Source of the DNA: Curtobacterium flaccumfaciens pv. betae
Lineage (GTDB): Bacteria; Actinomycetota; Actinomycetes; Actinomycetales; Microbacteriaceae
NCBI RefSeq assembly: GCF_026241855.1
Contig: NZ_JAPJDC010000001.1
Location: 558,001 to 622,000, forward strand
Length of the DNA: 64,000 nt
Reading direction: 5' to 3'
This document shows, piece after piece, positions 9,180-16,782 of the stretch (position 1 is its first letter; every line of letters starts with the position of its first letter). The position numbers were made by a program, and so were the translations under genes. Below the pieces are notes generated by a model, which had not been told where the DNA came from, did not search any database, and was given only the letters and a program-made list of their open reading frames with translations.

Positions 9180-10151
9180 ATGTTCCGGTCTGAACCCCTG
9201 GACAACGAAGGGGCGGCCGTGCAACCGATCTTCCTCGTCTACACCTTCCAGGACGCGGAACACCTCCGGGAACTCGTCGAAGCGCTTTCACCGTACGAAG
9301 TGATCGTCCACGTCGACGCGAAGGTCGATCTGTCCCCGTTCGCAGCCGCGGTCGAGCACTGCACGAACGTCCGGATGCTGCAGGACCGAGTGCAGGTCAA
9401 CTGGGGCGGGTACTCGCAGGTCCGTGCGATCCGAGCCCTCGTGCGGAAGGGACTCGAGTTCGCGAACGACGACGACTACCTCGTCCTGCTCTCCGGCTCG
9501 GACTACCCGCTCCGAGCAGTCGACGAATTGGTCGCCCACCTCGTGGAGCACGGGGGGCGGCAGTTCATTCGCGCGTTCGAGATCTCCACGAGCGAAGAGA
9601 AGTACCGCAGACAGGTCGACCGACGGCATCACCGCGACATGCGTTTCCTGTCGACCCGGACCGGCAACCGAGTCCTCCGCAAGGCCCGCAACGGCATCAT
9701 CCGACTCATCGACGGCCCCCTGAGCACGAAGCGCTCCCCGGTTCCCCCTGACGGGCTTCGTATCGGTCACGGCGGGACGCACTTCGCGGTGACAGCGGCG
9801 TGTCTCCGCGAGATGGAAGCGCTCGTGACGCCGGAGGTCGAGTGGTACTTCGCGGCGATCTTCTGCCCGGAGGAGAAGTTCTACCAGTCCCTGATCATGC
9901 GCACCCGCTTCGCTTCGGCGACACCGGCGAGTGGCTTCGAGGACTACGTGGGCCCGGGGAACTGGCGCTACGCCAACCTCCACCTAATCGATCCGACTCT
10001 CATCCGGGTGTTCACCGAGGAGGATTGGCGGCAAGTAGCGTCCTCGGACAAGTTTTTCATCCGCAAGATCGTGACCGGACCGAGCACCGGTCTTCGCAGC
10101 AAGATCAAGACCGAGCGGCTGACGGCGCCCGGTCGAACTAACACGACGTGA
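9180..10151 (+). CDS. GT14-like beta-1,6-N-acetylglucosaminyltransferase (core-2/I-branching family)
   Basis: A 323-residue protein resembling bacterial members of GT14. [20 protein letters not shown] near the N-terminus, the [19 protein letters not shown] segment near residue 95 (the family's S-x-x-D-Y-P-L motif) and the later [19 protein letters not shown] and [12 protein letters not shown] segments fit the family well. It probably adds a side-branch sugar to the glycan. ATG 9180 has GGAGGG just before it; GTG 9219, also preceded by a purine-rich run, would give a shorter start (QPIFLVYTF) closer to the family norm. Its own promoter may lie in the 96-bp gap upstream, where TACGGT and TAGATT occur. 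Confidence 0.8.
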   Translation: MFRSEPLDNEGAAVQPIFLVYTFQDAEHLRELVEALSPYEVIVHVDAKVDLSPFAAAVEHCTNVRMLQDRVQVNWGGYSQVRAIRALVRKGLEFANDDDYLVLLSGSDYPLRAVDELVAHLVEHGGRQFIRAFEISTSEEKYRRQVDRRHHRDMRFLSTRTGNRVLRKARNGIIRLIDGPLSTKRSPVPPDGLRIGHGGTHFAVTAACLREMEALVTPEVEWYFAAIFCPEEKFYQSLIMRTRFASATPASGFEDYVGPGNWRYANLHLIDPTLIRVFTEEDWRQVASSDKFFIRKIVTGPSTGLRSKIKTERLTAPGRTNTT

Positions 10152-10164
10152 GGACGGGAACCAG

Positions 10165-11193
10165 TTGCCCAAGAAGGCCTTGATCACCGGGATCACCGGA
10201 CAGGACGGCTCGTACCTGGCCGAGCTGCTGCTCCGGAAGGGATACGAGGTGCACGGACTCATCCGTCGTGCCTCGACGTTCAACACCTCGCGTATTGATC
10301 ACCTGTACGTGGACCCGCACAATCCCGACGCGAAGCTGTTCCTGCACTACGGAGACCTGGGAGACGGTGCGCGGCTCGTCAGCCTGCTCAGCGAGCTGAA
10401 GCCCGACGAGGTCTACAACCTCGCGGCGCAGTCACACGTGCGGGTGTCGTTCGACGAGCCGGAGCACACCGGCGACGTGACAGGCGTGGGTACCATGCGC
10501 ATGCTCGAGGCGGTCCGGGTGTCCGGCATCCACACGCGCTTCTACCAGGCGTCCTCCTCCGAGATGTTCGGCGCTACCCCGCCGCCGCAGAACGAAGAGA
10601 CGCCGTTCTGGCCGCGTTCCCCGTACGGTGCCGCGAAGGTCTACAGCTACTGGGTGACCCGGAACTACCGCGAGGCCTACGGCATGTTCGCGGTGAACGG
10701 CATCCTGTTCAACCACGAGTCTCCGCGTCGCGGTGAGACGTTCGTCACCCGGAAGATCACCCGTGCGGTTGCTCGGATCAAGGCTGGCCTCGAGGACCAC
10801 GTGTACCTCGGCAACCTCGACTCCGTCCGCGACTGGGGGTACGCCGCCGAGTACGTCGAGGGCATGTGGCGGATGCTGCAGGTCGACGAGCCGGACGACT
10901 TCGTCCTGGCGACCGGTGGCGACTTCACGGTCAAGGACTTCCTCACCACCGCGTTCTCGCACGCCGGGCTGAACTGGGAGGACCACGTTCGGTTCGACGA
11001 GCGGTACCTGCGACCGAGCGAGGTGGACGCCCTCGTCGGCGACGCCTCGAAGGCGAAGGAGAAGCTCGGCTGGGAGGCGACCGTCGACACCGCCGAGCTG
11101 GCGAGGATCATGGTCGACGCCGACATCTCGGCGCTCGAGCACGAGGGCCGTCCGTGGATCGACACCGTCCGACTCGAGAGCTGGGGTTCCTGA
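10165..11193 (+). CDS. gmd: GDP-mannose 4,6-dehydratase
   Basis: A 342-residue short-chain dehydrogenase/reductase that converts GDP-D-mannose to GDP-4-keto-6-deoxymannose, the first step to GDP-L-fucose and related sugars. [15 protein letters not shown] is the GxxGxxG NADP site, followed by the family-specific [15 protein letters not shown]. The catalytic Ser/Glu (QASSSEMFG) and YGAAK are all present, and the length matches the family. The start is TTG 10165, preceded by AGGACGGGA. The stop shares one base with the fcl start (TGATG), so the two are coupled. GDP-mannose must come from genes outside the window. Confidence 0.96.
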   Translation: MPKKALITGITGQDGSYLAELLLRKGYEVHGLIRRASTFNTSRIDHLYVDPHNPDAKLFLHYGDLGDGARLVSLLSELKPDEVYNLAAQSHVRVSFDEPEHTGDVTGVGTMRMLEAVRVSGIHTRFYQASSSEMFGATPPPQNEETPFWPRSPYGAAKVYSYWVTRNYREAYGMFAVNGILFNHESPRRGETFVTRKITRAVARIKAGLEDHVYLGNLDSVRDWGYAAEYVEGMWRMLQVDEPDDFVLATGGDFTVKDFLTTAFSHAGLNWEDHVRFDERYLRPSEVDALVGDASKAKEKLGWEATVDTAELARIMVDADISALEHEGRPWIDTVRLESWGS

Positions 11194-12164
11194 TGGCCAC
11201 GACCGACTTCACCGCCGGTCCGATCGACCGGGCTGATCGCGTCTACGTCGCGGGACACCGTGGTCTGGTGGGCTCGGCGGTCTGGCGCAAGCTCGAGTCG
11301 GAGGGTTTCACGGACGTGGTCGGGCGCACCTCGTCCGAGCTCGACCTGAAGGACCGCGGCGCAGTCTTCGCCTTCTTCGCGGACCAGCAGCCGAAGCACG
11401 TCGTGCTCGCCGCTGCCAAGGTCGGCGGCATCATGGCGAACAACACCTATCCGCACGACTTCCTGAGCGAGAACCTGCAGATCCAGGTCAACGTGATGGA
11501 TGCCGCGGTGGAGCACGGCGTCGAACGCCTCGTGTTCCTCGGCTCGTCCTGCATCTACCCGAAGATGGCCGAGCAGCCGATCCATGAGGACGCGCTGCTC
11601 ACGGGGCATCTCGAACCGACGAACGACGCCTACGCCATCGCGAAGATCGCCGGCATCCTGCAGGTGCAGGCTGTCCGTCGGCAGTTCGGCCGTCCGTGGA
11701 TCTCGGCCATGCCGACCAACCTCTACGGCCCGGGCGACAATTTCTCGCCGACCGGCTCCCACGTCCTGCCGGCACTCATCCGCCGGTACGACGAAGCCGC
11801 TCGCAGCGGTGCGTCGACCGTCGAGAACTGGGGGACCGGGTCTCCCCGTCGTGAGTTCCTGCACGTCGACGACATGGCGGCAGCGGTGTTCCACCTCATG
11901 GAGCACTACGACGGTCCTGACCAGGTCAACGTCGGTACCGGATCGGACGTCACGATCAAGGAGATCGCGGAGACGATCGGCAAGATCGTCGGGTTCGAGG
12001 GCGAGACGGTCTGGGACACCACCAAGCCGGACGGTACTCCGCAGAAGCTGCTCGACGTGTCGAAGCTGGCGGACGCCGGATGGAGGGCGCAGATCGGCCT
12101 GGAGGACGGGCTCCGCAGCACCATCGACTGGTACCGCGAACACGCGGACTCCGTCCGTCAGTGA
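11193..12164 (+). CDS. fcl: GDP-L-fucose synthase (GDP-4-keto-6-deoxymannose epimerase/reductase)
   Basis: A 323-residue SDR enzyme that epimerises and reduces the Gmd product to GDP-L-fucose. The N-terminus has the NADP motif VAGHRGLVGSA. AAKVGGIMANNTYPHDFLSE, LGSSCIYPK and YAIAK (catalytic Tyr/Lys) are the hallmarks of the Fcl/WcaG family, and the C-terminus LLDVSKLADAGW is also typical. ATG 11193 overlaps the gmd stop by one base. An open frame extends upstream but only inside gmd. The pair makes a fucose-containing polysaccharide likely and supports the fucosyltransferase idea for 6658-7632. Confidence 0.96.
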   Translation: MATTDFTAGPIDRADRVYVAGHRGLVGSAVWRKLESEGFTDVVGRTSSELDLKDRGAVFAFFADQQPKHVVLAAAKVGGIMANNTYPHDFLSENLQIQVNVMDAAVEHGVERLVFLGSSCIYPKMAEQPIHEDALLTGHLEPTNDAYAIAKIAGILQVQAVRRQFGRPWISAMPTNLYGPGDNFSPTGSHVLPALIRRYDEAARSGASTVENWGTGSPRREFLHVDDMAAAVFHLMEHYDGPDQVNVGTGSDVTIKEIAETIGKIVGFEGETVWDTTKPDGTPQKLLDVSKLADAGWRAQIGLEDGLRSTIDWYREHADSVRQ

Positions 12165-12187
12165 TGGTTGTCGGACGCGCGGAACCG

Positions 12188-12193
12188 TAGGAT
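12188..12193 (+). promoter_or_regulatory. -10 element (TAGGAT) for leaderless DUF4012 gene
   Basis: TAGGAT ends 6 nt before the ATG at 12200, so transcription would begin at or next to the start codon. There is no Shine-Dalgarno sequence. Many genes in this window share this spacing. Confidence 0.6.
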
Positions 12194-12199
12194 CGCCAC

Positions 12200-14020
12200 A
12201 TGTCCGACGCGCCCGAGTCGCGACGCACTGCAGTACGCCGGGGGTCCAGGGCCCGGATCGTCCTGTGGGTCGTCCTCGCCCTTGTCCTGCTGCTGATCCT
12301 CGCCGTTGCCTGGGTTGGTGTCCGCGGCATGCTCGCCAGGGGGCACCTGGAGCGCGCGGTCGGGGACGTCGACACGCTCCGGTCCCAGCTGACCGGCGGT
12401 GACACCGCCGCCGCCCAGAAGACGGCGCGCCACCTCGAGGACGAAGCAGCGTCGGCGCGATCGCTGACCGGTGACCCCGTCTGGGGCGCGGCACAGTCCG
12501 TACCGTTCTTCGGGACCAACCTGCGGGCCGTGCGGGACGTCTCGGTGATCGTCGACGACGTCGCCAGCGACGCCGTCAGTCCGGTCGCTGGCGTCATAGG
12601 AGGGCTCGGGTCGGATTCGTTCGCTCCGAAGGACGGCAAGATCAACCTCCAGCCGATCGAGGACGCGCAGCCGGCGGTCGCCCAGGCCACGAAGACACTC
12701 CAGCAGGCACGCACCGACGCGGAGCGGATCGACACCAGCGGAACGCTGTCGCCGGTCACCACCGCCGTGGGACAGCTGCGGAACGCGCTGTCGTCAGCGT
12801 CCGAGCAGGCGGTTGCGGCGAACCGCATCGTGCAGCTCGCGCCGGCCATGCTCGGCCACGACGGGCAGCGGCGGTACCTGCTGCTCTTCCAGAACAACGC
12901 CGAACTGCGAGCTGGGGGAGGTATCCCCGGTGCGGTGGCGGCGCTCGACGCGAAGGACGGTTCGCTCCGTCTGTCAGCCCAGGCCTCGAGTGGGGACTTC
13001 GGGCCGTACGACGAACCGGTCCTGCCACTGACGGCTGACACGCGTGGGCTCTACGGGGAGATCACCGGGGAGTACATGCAGGACGTCACGCTCACGCCAC
13101 GCTTCGATGTGTCGGCGAAGCTCGCGCGGGAGATGTGGAAGCAGAAGTTCGGCCAGCAGGTGGACGGCGTGCTCGCCATGGATCCGGTGACGCTCAGCTT
13201 CATCCTCAAGGCGACCGGCCCCGTGCAGCTGCCGACCGGAGACACTCTGACCTCCGACAACGCGGTGCAGCTGCTGCTCAGCGACGTTTACGCCAAATAC
13301 CCCGATCCGGCGGTGCAGGACGCCTTCTTCGCGTCCGCCGCCAGCGCGGTGTTCGCTAAGGTTTCTTCGGGCGGGTTCGACACGAAGGCCTTCGTGTCTG
13401 CGCTGACCCAGAGCGCTGGTGAGGGCCGCCTGCGACTCTGGAGCGCGGACAAGGCCGAGCAGCGCCGCATCAGCGGGACACCGATCGCAGGTGAACTGCC
13501 GACGGCGACCCCCGACTCGAGCCAGTTCGCCGTCTACCTGAACGACGGCACCGGCGCGAAGATGGACTACTACCTCGAGAAGAGCGTCTCCGTCGGCAGC
13601 TCGGTGTGCCGGAAGGACGGGCGACCGACGTCCGTCGTCCAGATCACCATCAAGAACACGGCACCGGCCGATGCCGCGACGAGCCTGCCGCGGTACGTGA
13701 CGGGTGGCGGCGACTTCGGCGTCGAGCCCGGCAAGATCAAGACCCTGCTCGCCGCGTACGCACCCGAGGACGCGATCTTCCTCGGTGCCACGAAGGACGG
13801 CAAGACGACCGCTGTGCAGACGGCGACCGACGGCGGGCGCCCCGTGGCCCAGCTGCAGACCATGCTCGCCCCCGGCGAGAGCCTGACCTACCGCGTCGCG
13901 TTCCTCGGCGAGGCCAAGTACGCGAAGGCAGCGGTGCAGGCGAACTCGACTCCCGGTGTCCGGCAGACCGAGACGAAGCCCCTCACGTTCGACTGCGAGC
14001 AGCCGCTCGCCGCTGGCTGA
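12200..14020 (+). CDS. DUF4012 domain-containing membrane protein
   Basis: A 606-residue protein with a short cytoplasmic Arg-rich tail, one membrane segment near residues 20-41 and a long extracytoplasmic part. The signature YLLLFQNNAELRAGGG near residue 230, then GLYGEITGEYMQDVTLTPRF and FSLGKATGPVQ-like text, define the DUF4012 family. Its members are found beside exopolysaccharide genes, but their biochemical role is unknown to me. It has no SD; TAGGAT six bases upstream suggests a leaderless transcript separate from the gmd-fcl operon. An envelope role near the glycan locus is inference. Confidence 0.85.
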   Translation: MSDAPESRRTAVRRGSRARIVLWVVLALVLLLILAVAWVGVRGMLARGHLERAVGDVDTLRSQLTGGDTAAAQKTARHLEDEAASARSLTGDPVWGAAQSVPFFGTNLRAVRDVSVIVDDVASDAVSPVAGVIGGLGSDSFAPKDGKINLQPIEDAQPAVAQATKTLQQARTDAERIDTSGTLSPVTTAVGQLRNALSSASEQAVAANRIVQLAPAMLGHDGQRRYLLLFQNNAELRAGGGIPGAVAALDAKDGSLRLSAQASSGDFGPYDEPVLPLTADTRGLYGEITGEYMQDVTLTPRFDVSAKLAREMWKQKFGQQVDGVLAMDPVTLSFILKATGPVQLPTGDTLTSDNAVQLLLSDVYAKYPDPAVQDAFFASAASAVFAKVSSGGFDTKAFVSALTQSAGEGRLRLWSADKAEQRRISGTPIAGELPTATPDSSQFAVYLNDGTGAKMDYYLEKSVSVGSSVCRKDGRPTSVVQITIKNTAPADAATSLPRYVTGGGDFGVEPGKIKTLLAAYAPEDAIFLGATKDGKTTAVQTATDGGRPVAQLQTMLAPGESLTYRVAFLGEAKYAKAAVQANSTPGVRQTETKPLTFDCEQPLAAG

Positions 14021-14398
14021 CATCGGAAGCTCCGGAAAGCGAACCGCGGAGTGCCCCCACTCCGAGGGGCAGAAGACCAACCTGTCCGGGTCCAAAGGCC
14101 CTTGATCTGACGCACAGCGTGTTCTAGTGCGCACCGTGAGGGGCTCTCAACTGGGGTTTCTGGCGTCTGAGGCCTCGATCGACCGACGCTTGGGCCGTGC
14201 GGTGGGCAGTGAACGCGGATGAACACACGTCGACCAATGACCAAAATCCACGTGATCTGGTACCAAGCTGGGAAAGTCCGCTAGATTGAGACAACTTCGC
14301 CATAACAACCGCCATTTCTGTGGCTGGGGTCAACCACCGGCGAACAGCGGGCTCTGGGTGTCAGGGTCTGGACTTTCAGATCTTTAGGGGAACCATTC
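14021..14398 (+). other. 378-bp intergenic region, probable long leader of the small LAFTG protein
   Basis: I see no gene here. Near 14051 an inverted repeat TGCCCC/GGGGCA could end the DUF4012 transcript. The region is less GC-rich than its neighbours between about 14225 and 14320. TAGATT at 14282-14287 is a possible -10 and would give a leader of roughly 105 nt before the ATG at 14399; no convincing -35 is seen. No known riboswitch fold was recognised. Confidence 0.4.
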
Positions 14399-14956
14399 AT
14401 GAAGAAGCTCATCGCAGCGGTGGTGCTGGCTGGCGCCGCACTGCTCGCCACTCCGGCCGTCGCCAACGCCGCCGGCTACACGCCTGACTCCGACGTCTCC
14501 GTCTCCGGCACCGCCGTCGCCGGTGGCACCGCGGCCGTGAGCTTCACGCCGGGTGCCTTCCAGGACAACGAGACCGTCAACGTCCAGGTCACCGGTGCCG
14601 GTGCGGTCACGCTCGGCGCGCTGCCGACCACGACTGTCTCGAAGACCTACACGGCCGCTTCGGACGGCTCGCTCGTCGTCAAGGTCACGTTCCCCCAGGG
14701 CGCCTCGGGCACCTACAACCTGACGGCCACCGGCGCCACCTCGGGCGTCGTCGGCTTCGCGGCCTTCACCGTCGCCCCGGCTGACGCTGCTGCGGTTCCC
14801 GCCGCTGGTGCTGGCAACGGCACCGACGGCACGCTGGCCTTCACGGGTTCGACCGTCTCCGCCCTGGCCCTCTGGGTCGCCGGCGGCGCAGTCGTCCTCG
14901 GTGGTGGCCTCCTGCTGGTCCGCGGCTCGGTCCGCCGCCAGCGCGAGTCCGTCTGA
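14399..14956 (+). CDS. Small secreted protein with LAFTG sortase anchor
   Basis: A 185-residue surface protein. Residues 1-25 are a clear Sec signal peptide (KKLIAAVVLAGAALLATPA, cleavage near ANA/AG). The mature part is Thr/Val/Gly-rich beta-strand-like sequence. LAFTG at residues 146-150, a membrane segment and the RRQR tail form a sortase sorting signal of the LAxTG type used by class E sortases in actinobacteria. The start ATG 14399 has AGGGG 8-9 nt upstream. No sortase is encoded in this window. The adhesin at 16783 carries the same LAFTG pentapeptide, so both are probably attached to peptidoglycan by the same enzyme. Confidence 0.85.
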   Translation: MKKLIAAVVLAGAALLATPAVANAAGYTPDSDVSVSGTAVAGGTAAVSFTPGAFQDNETVNVQVTGAGAVTLGALPTTTVSKTYTAASDGSLVVKVTFPQGASGTYNLTATGATSGVVGFAAFTVAPADAAAVPAAGAGNGTDGTLAFTGSTVSALALWVAGGAVVLGGGLLLVRGSVRRQRESV

Positions 14957-14971
14957 GTCTCAACGCACTGA

Positions 14972-15007
14972 ACGAAGCCCCCGGAGCATCTGCTCCGGGG
15001 GCTTCGT
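14972..15007. terminator. Bidirectional hairpin between convergent genes
   Basis: A perfect 17-bp inverted repeat (arms 14972-14988 and 14991-15007, loop 2 nt). It lies between the + strand LAFTG gene and the - strand VanZ gene and probably stops transcripts from both sides. Confidence 0.85.
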
Positions 15008-15025
15008 CGTGCGCGGGGATGGTCG

Positions 15026-15490
15026 TCAGCGCCGCCGTGCCGCCCGGCTGAGCAGCAGTACGCCCGCCACGGCCCCCAGGACCGCCCCCACGCCGTTGGC
15101 GACGACGTCGTCGATGGTCGCGGTGCGGGCGGGCAGGAACAGCGCCTGGCCGGTCTCGATGCACGTGCTGACGACGAGCCCCGCGGCGATGGCGGCCCAC
15201 CACCACCGCGCACCCGCGAGCAGCACCACGAGCAGTCCGAGCGGCACGAAGTACACCACGTTCGCAAGGGACTCGACGGCGGCGTAGTCGATGCGCTCCG
15301 GCAGGCCGTGACGGTGCGCGGCTGCGAGGACGCGGGTGAGCCACGGACCTCCTGCGGCGTCGACGGGGGAGCCCCAGAACCCGACGAGCGTCAGGGCGAC
15401 GCCGTAGGCGATCGCCAGCCCCGTCGCGAACCGACGGCTGCGCCAGGTGGCCGGGGCGCGGTCGTCGACGCGGGGCTTGTCGGAGGTCAC
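15026..15490 (-). CDS. VanZ-like family membrane protein
   Basis: A 154-residue membrane protein with four to five predicted membrane segments. NVVYFVPLGLLVVLLAGARW, the STCIETGQALFLPARTATI segment and DDVVANGVGAVLGA are the conserved core of the VanZ-like family, whose Glu, Gln and Asn residues lie at the membrane face. VanZ gives low-level teicoplanin resistance in enterococci, but most chromosomal homologues have unknown roles in the envelope. The start is GTG 15490; TAGCGT lies six bases upstream, pointing to a leaderless mRNA. It faces the LAFTG gene across a shared terminator. Confidence 0.85.
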   Translation of the reverse strand: MTSDKPRVDDRAPATWRSRRFATGLAIAYGVALTLVGFWGSPVDAAGGPWLTRVLAAAHRHGLPERIDYAAVESLANVVYFVPLGLLVVLLAGARWWWAAIAAGLVVSTCIETGQALFLPARTATIDDVVANGVGAVLGAVAGVLLLSRAARRR

Positions 15491-15496
15491 GTGCCG

Positions 15497-15502
15497 ACGC
15501 TA
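15497..15502 (-). promoter_or_regulatory. -10 element (TAGCGT) for leaderless vanZ-like gene
   Basis: On the minus strand TAGCGT ends 6 nt before GTG 15490. There is no SD between them. Confidence 0.6.
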
Positions 15503-15569
15503 GCGAGTCGCGCCTCCAGGCAGGTGTCCGCGCCATTTCGTCCCCCGATCGCGGCGATCCGGAAAACGA

Positions 15570-15734
15570 GTACCCCGATCCTGGCGCTGTACCCCGGAAG
15601 TGCGACGCACCTGCCCGGAAATCCGGGGCTGCCCGATGGATGGCATTGACGAAACCCGTGAATCGACGGGCCTGGCTGGCGATCCCCTCGGCACTTCTCG
15701 TAGCGTTCTGGTGTCAGCAGATGTACCCCGGATC
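15570..15734 (+). repeat. Three GTACCCCGGA-like direct repeats upstream of the 109-aa gene pair
   Basis: GTACCCCGATC at 15570, GTACCCCGGA at 15589 and GTACCCCGGATC at 15723 stand in the same orientation ahead of the ATG at 15750. The first two are 19 bp apart and the last is 16 bp before the start codon. They could be sites for a regulator; this is inference. Confidence 0.4.
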
Positions 15735-15749
15735 GTGAAGGAGAGCGAC

Positions 15750-16079
15750 ATGAGCATCACCGTGAACAACGCGACGCAGGCCGAGGTCACCCTCGACACC
15801 GACACCGTGGACACCATCGCGATCCTCGAAGCCGATGCAGCGCTCTCGACGCGTCCCAAGCGCGCAAAGGTCACCTGGGTGCAGGAAGACCAGGGCGAGT
15901 GGATCGCCGGCTACGGCGGGTACTTCGGCGGCAGCGTCGACAAGCGCGACGACCGCTACGTGGCCTCCGACACCTTCGGGCTCGTCGTGGGCGAGTTCTC
16001 CTCTCTCGAAGAGGCGCAGACCAAGCTCGAGGACCAGCTCCACGTCATGCTCCCGCCGGTGATCCGGCCGGTCGAGTGA
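15750..16079 (+). CDS. Small protein of unknown family, first of a tandem paralogous pair
   Basis: A 109-residue protein with no signal peptide or membrane segment and no family I recognise. After a variable N-terminus (AEVTLDTDTVDTIAILEA, then a basic linker) it has a conserved core from about residue 40: VTWVQEDQGEWIAGYGGYF, then DTFGLVVGEFSSLEEAQ, ending LHVMLPPVIRP. The aromatic, Gly-rich strands followed by a helix suggest a small beta-beta-beta-alpha fold. ATG 15750 is chosen for its strong SD (GAAGGAGAG); an upstream in-frame extension lacks one. The next gene is a paralogue 101 bp downstream, about half identical over its whole length. Function unknown. Confidence 0.75.
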   Translation: MSITVNNATQAEVTLDTDTVDTIAILEADAALSTRPKRAKVTWVQEDQGEWIAGYGGYFGGSVDKRDDRYVASDTFGLVVGEFSSLEEAQTKLEDQLHVMLPPVIRPVE

Positions 16080-16180
16080 CGACAGCGGACACCAGCTCCA
16101 CAGGCGTCGGCCGCGACGCCCGCACCACCCGGAACCACCGGCACCACCCAGCACGCAGCACAGCACGAAGGAGCAGGACC

Positions 16181-16510
16181 ATGAGCACGACCGTCGCCCA
16201 CCGCCAGCAGGCCGAGGTGACCCTGGACACCCAGACGATCGAGGTCATCGCCGAGATCGAGGCCCAGGTCGTGGCTCCCGTGCAGGCAGCCCCCGTCCGC
16301 ATCTCGTGGGCCCAGGCCGACACGGGCCTGTGGGTCGCGAACTACGGCGGCTACTACGGCGGCACCGTCGACCGACAGGGTAGCCACTTCTTCGTCGCCG
16401 ACACCTTCGGTGAGTACGTCGGGGACTTCCGTTCCCTCGACGAGGCGAAGGCACGCCTGGCCGAGCGCCTGCACGTGCTGCTGCCGGACGTCATCCGTCC
16501 GACCGCTTGA
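16181..16510 (+). CDS. Small protein of unknown family, second of a tandem paralogous pair
   Basis: A 109-residue paralogue of the gene at 15750, alignable end to end without gaps, with about half the positions identical by hand count. The shared core is W-x-Q-x-D-x-G-x-W, then AxYGGYxGGxVD, DTFGxxVGxFxSLxEA, LHVxLPxVIRP. The variable regions are the first ten residues and residues 29-42. It has its own SD (GAAGGAGC) before ATG 16181 and is followed by a good terminator at 16538, so the pair forms a two-gene unit. The acidic, soluble, unsecreted character suggests a cytoplasmic role; nothing more can be said. Confidence 0.75.
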   Translation: MSTTVAHRQQAEVTLDTQTIEVIAEIEAQVVAPVQAAPVRISWAQADTGLWVANYGGYYGGTVDRQGSHFFVADTFGEYVGDFRSLDEAKARLAERLHVLLPDVIRPTA

Positions 16511-16537
16511 TCCGCTGCTGATCGCTCGCTGATCCTC

Positions 16538-16568
16538 GAACCCCCGCCGGCCCTGCCGGCGGGGGTTC
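16538..16568 (+). terminator. Rho-independent terminator after the 109-aa gene pair
   Basis: A 14-bp perfect stem (arms 16538-16551 and 16555-16568) with a 3-nt loop, followed by a short pyrimidine run. It separates the pair from the adhesin gene. Confidence 0.85.
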
Positions 16569-16646
16569 TTCCGTGCGCCCGGGACGTGATCGGACCGCGC
16601 CGGGGTGCCGTGGCGAGCTGAACTGCGGCGTGGCCCCTGAACGAGT

Positions 16647-16678
16647 GGTCCCCCCTATTGGGGACCCCGGTTGTCCCC
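16647..16678 (+). promoter_or_regulatory. Overlapping inverted repeats upstream of the adhesin
   Basis: GGTCCCC at 16647 pairs with GGGGACC at 16660, and the same GGGGAC can instead pair with GTCCCC at 16673. Only one of the two hairpins can form at a time, which is the layout of an RNA switch or a paired protein site. It lies about 105 bp before the adhesin start. Function is inferred only from the symmetry. Confidence 0.4.
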
Positions 16679-16782
16679 ATCAGAACCCGAGGAACTGCCA
16701 GGATCAACCTGGCGCCAACGACCGTTCTCCCTGATCCTCCGGTCGGTTTCGGTGCCCGCATCGTCTCGACCCGAAAGTGATC

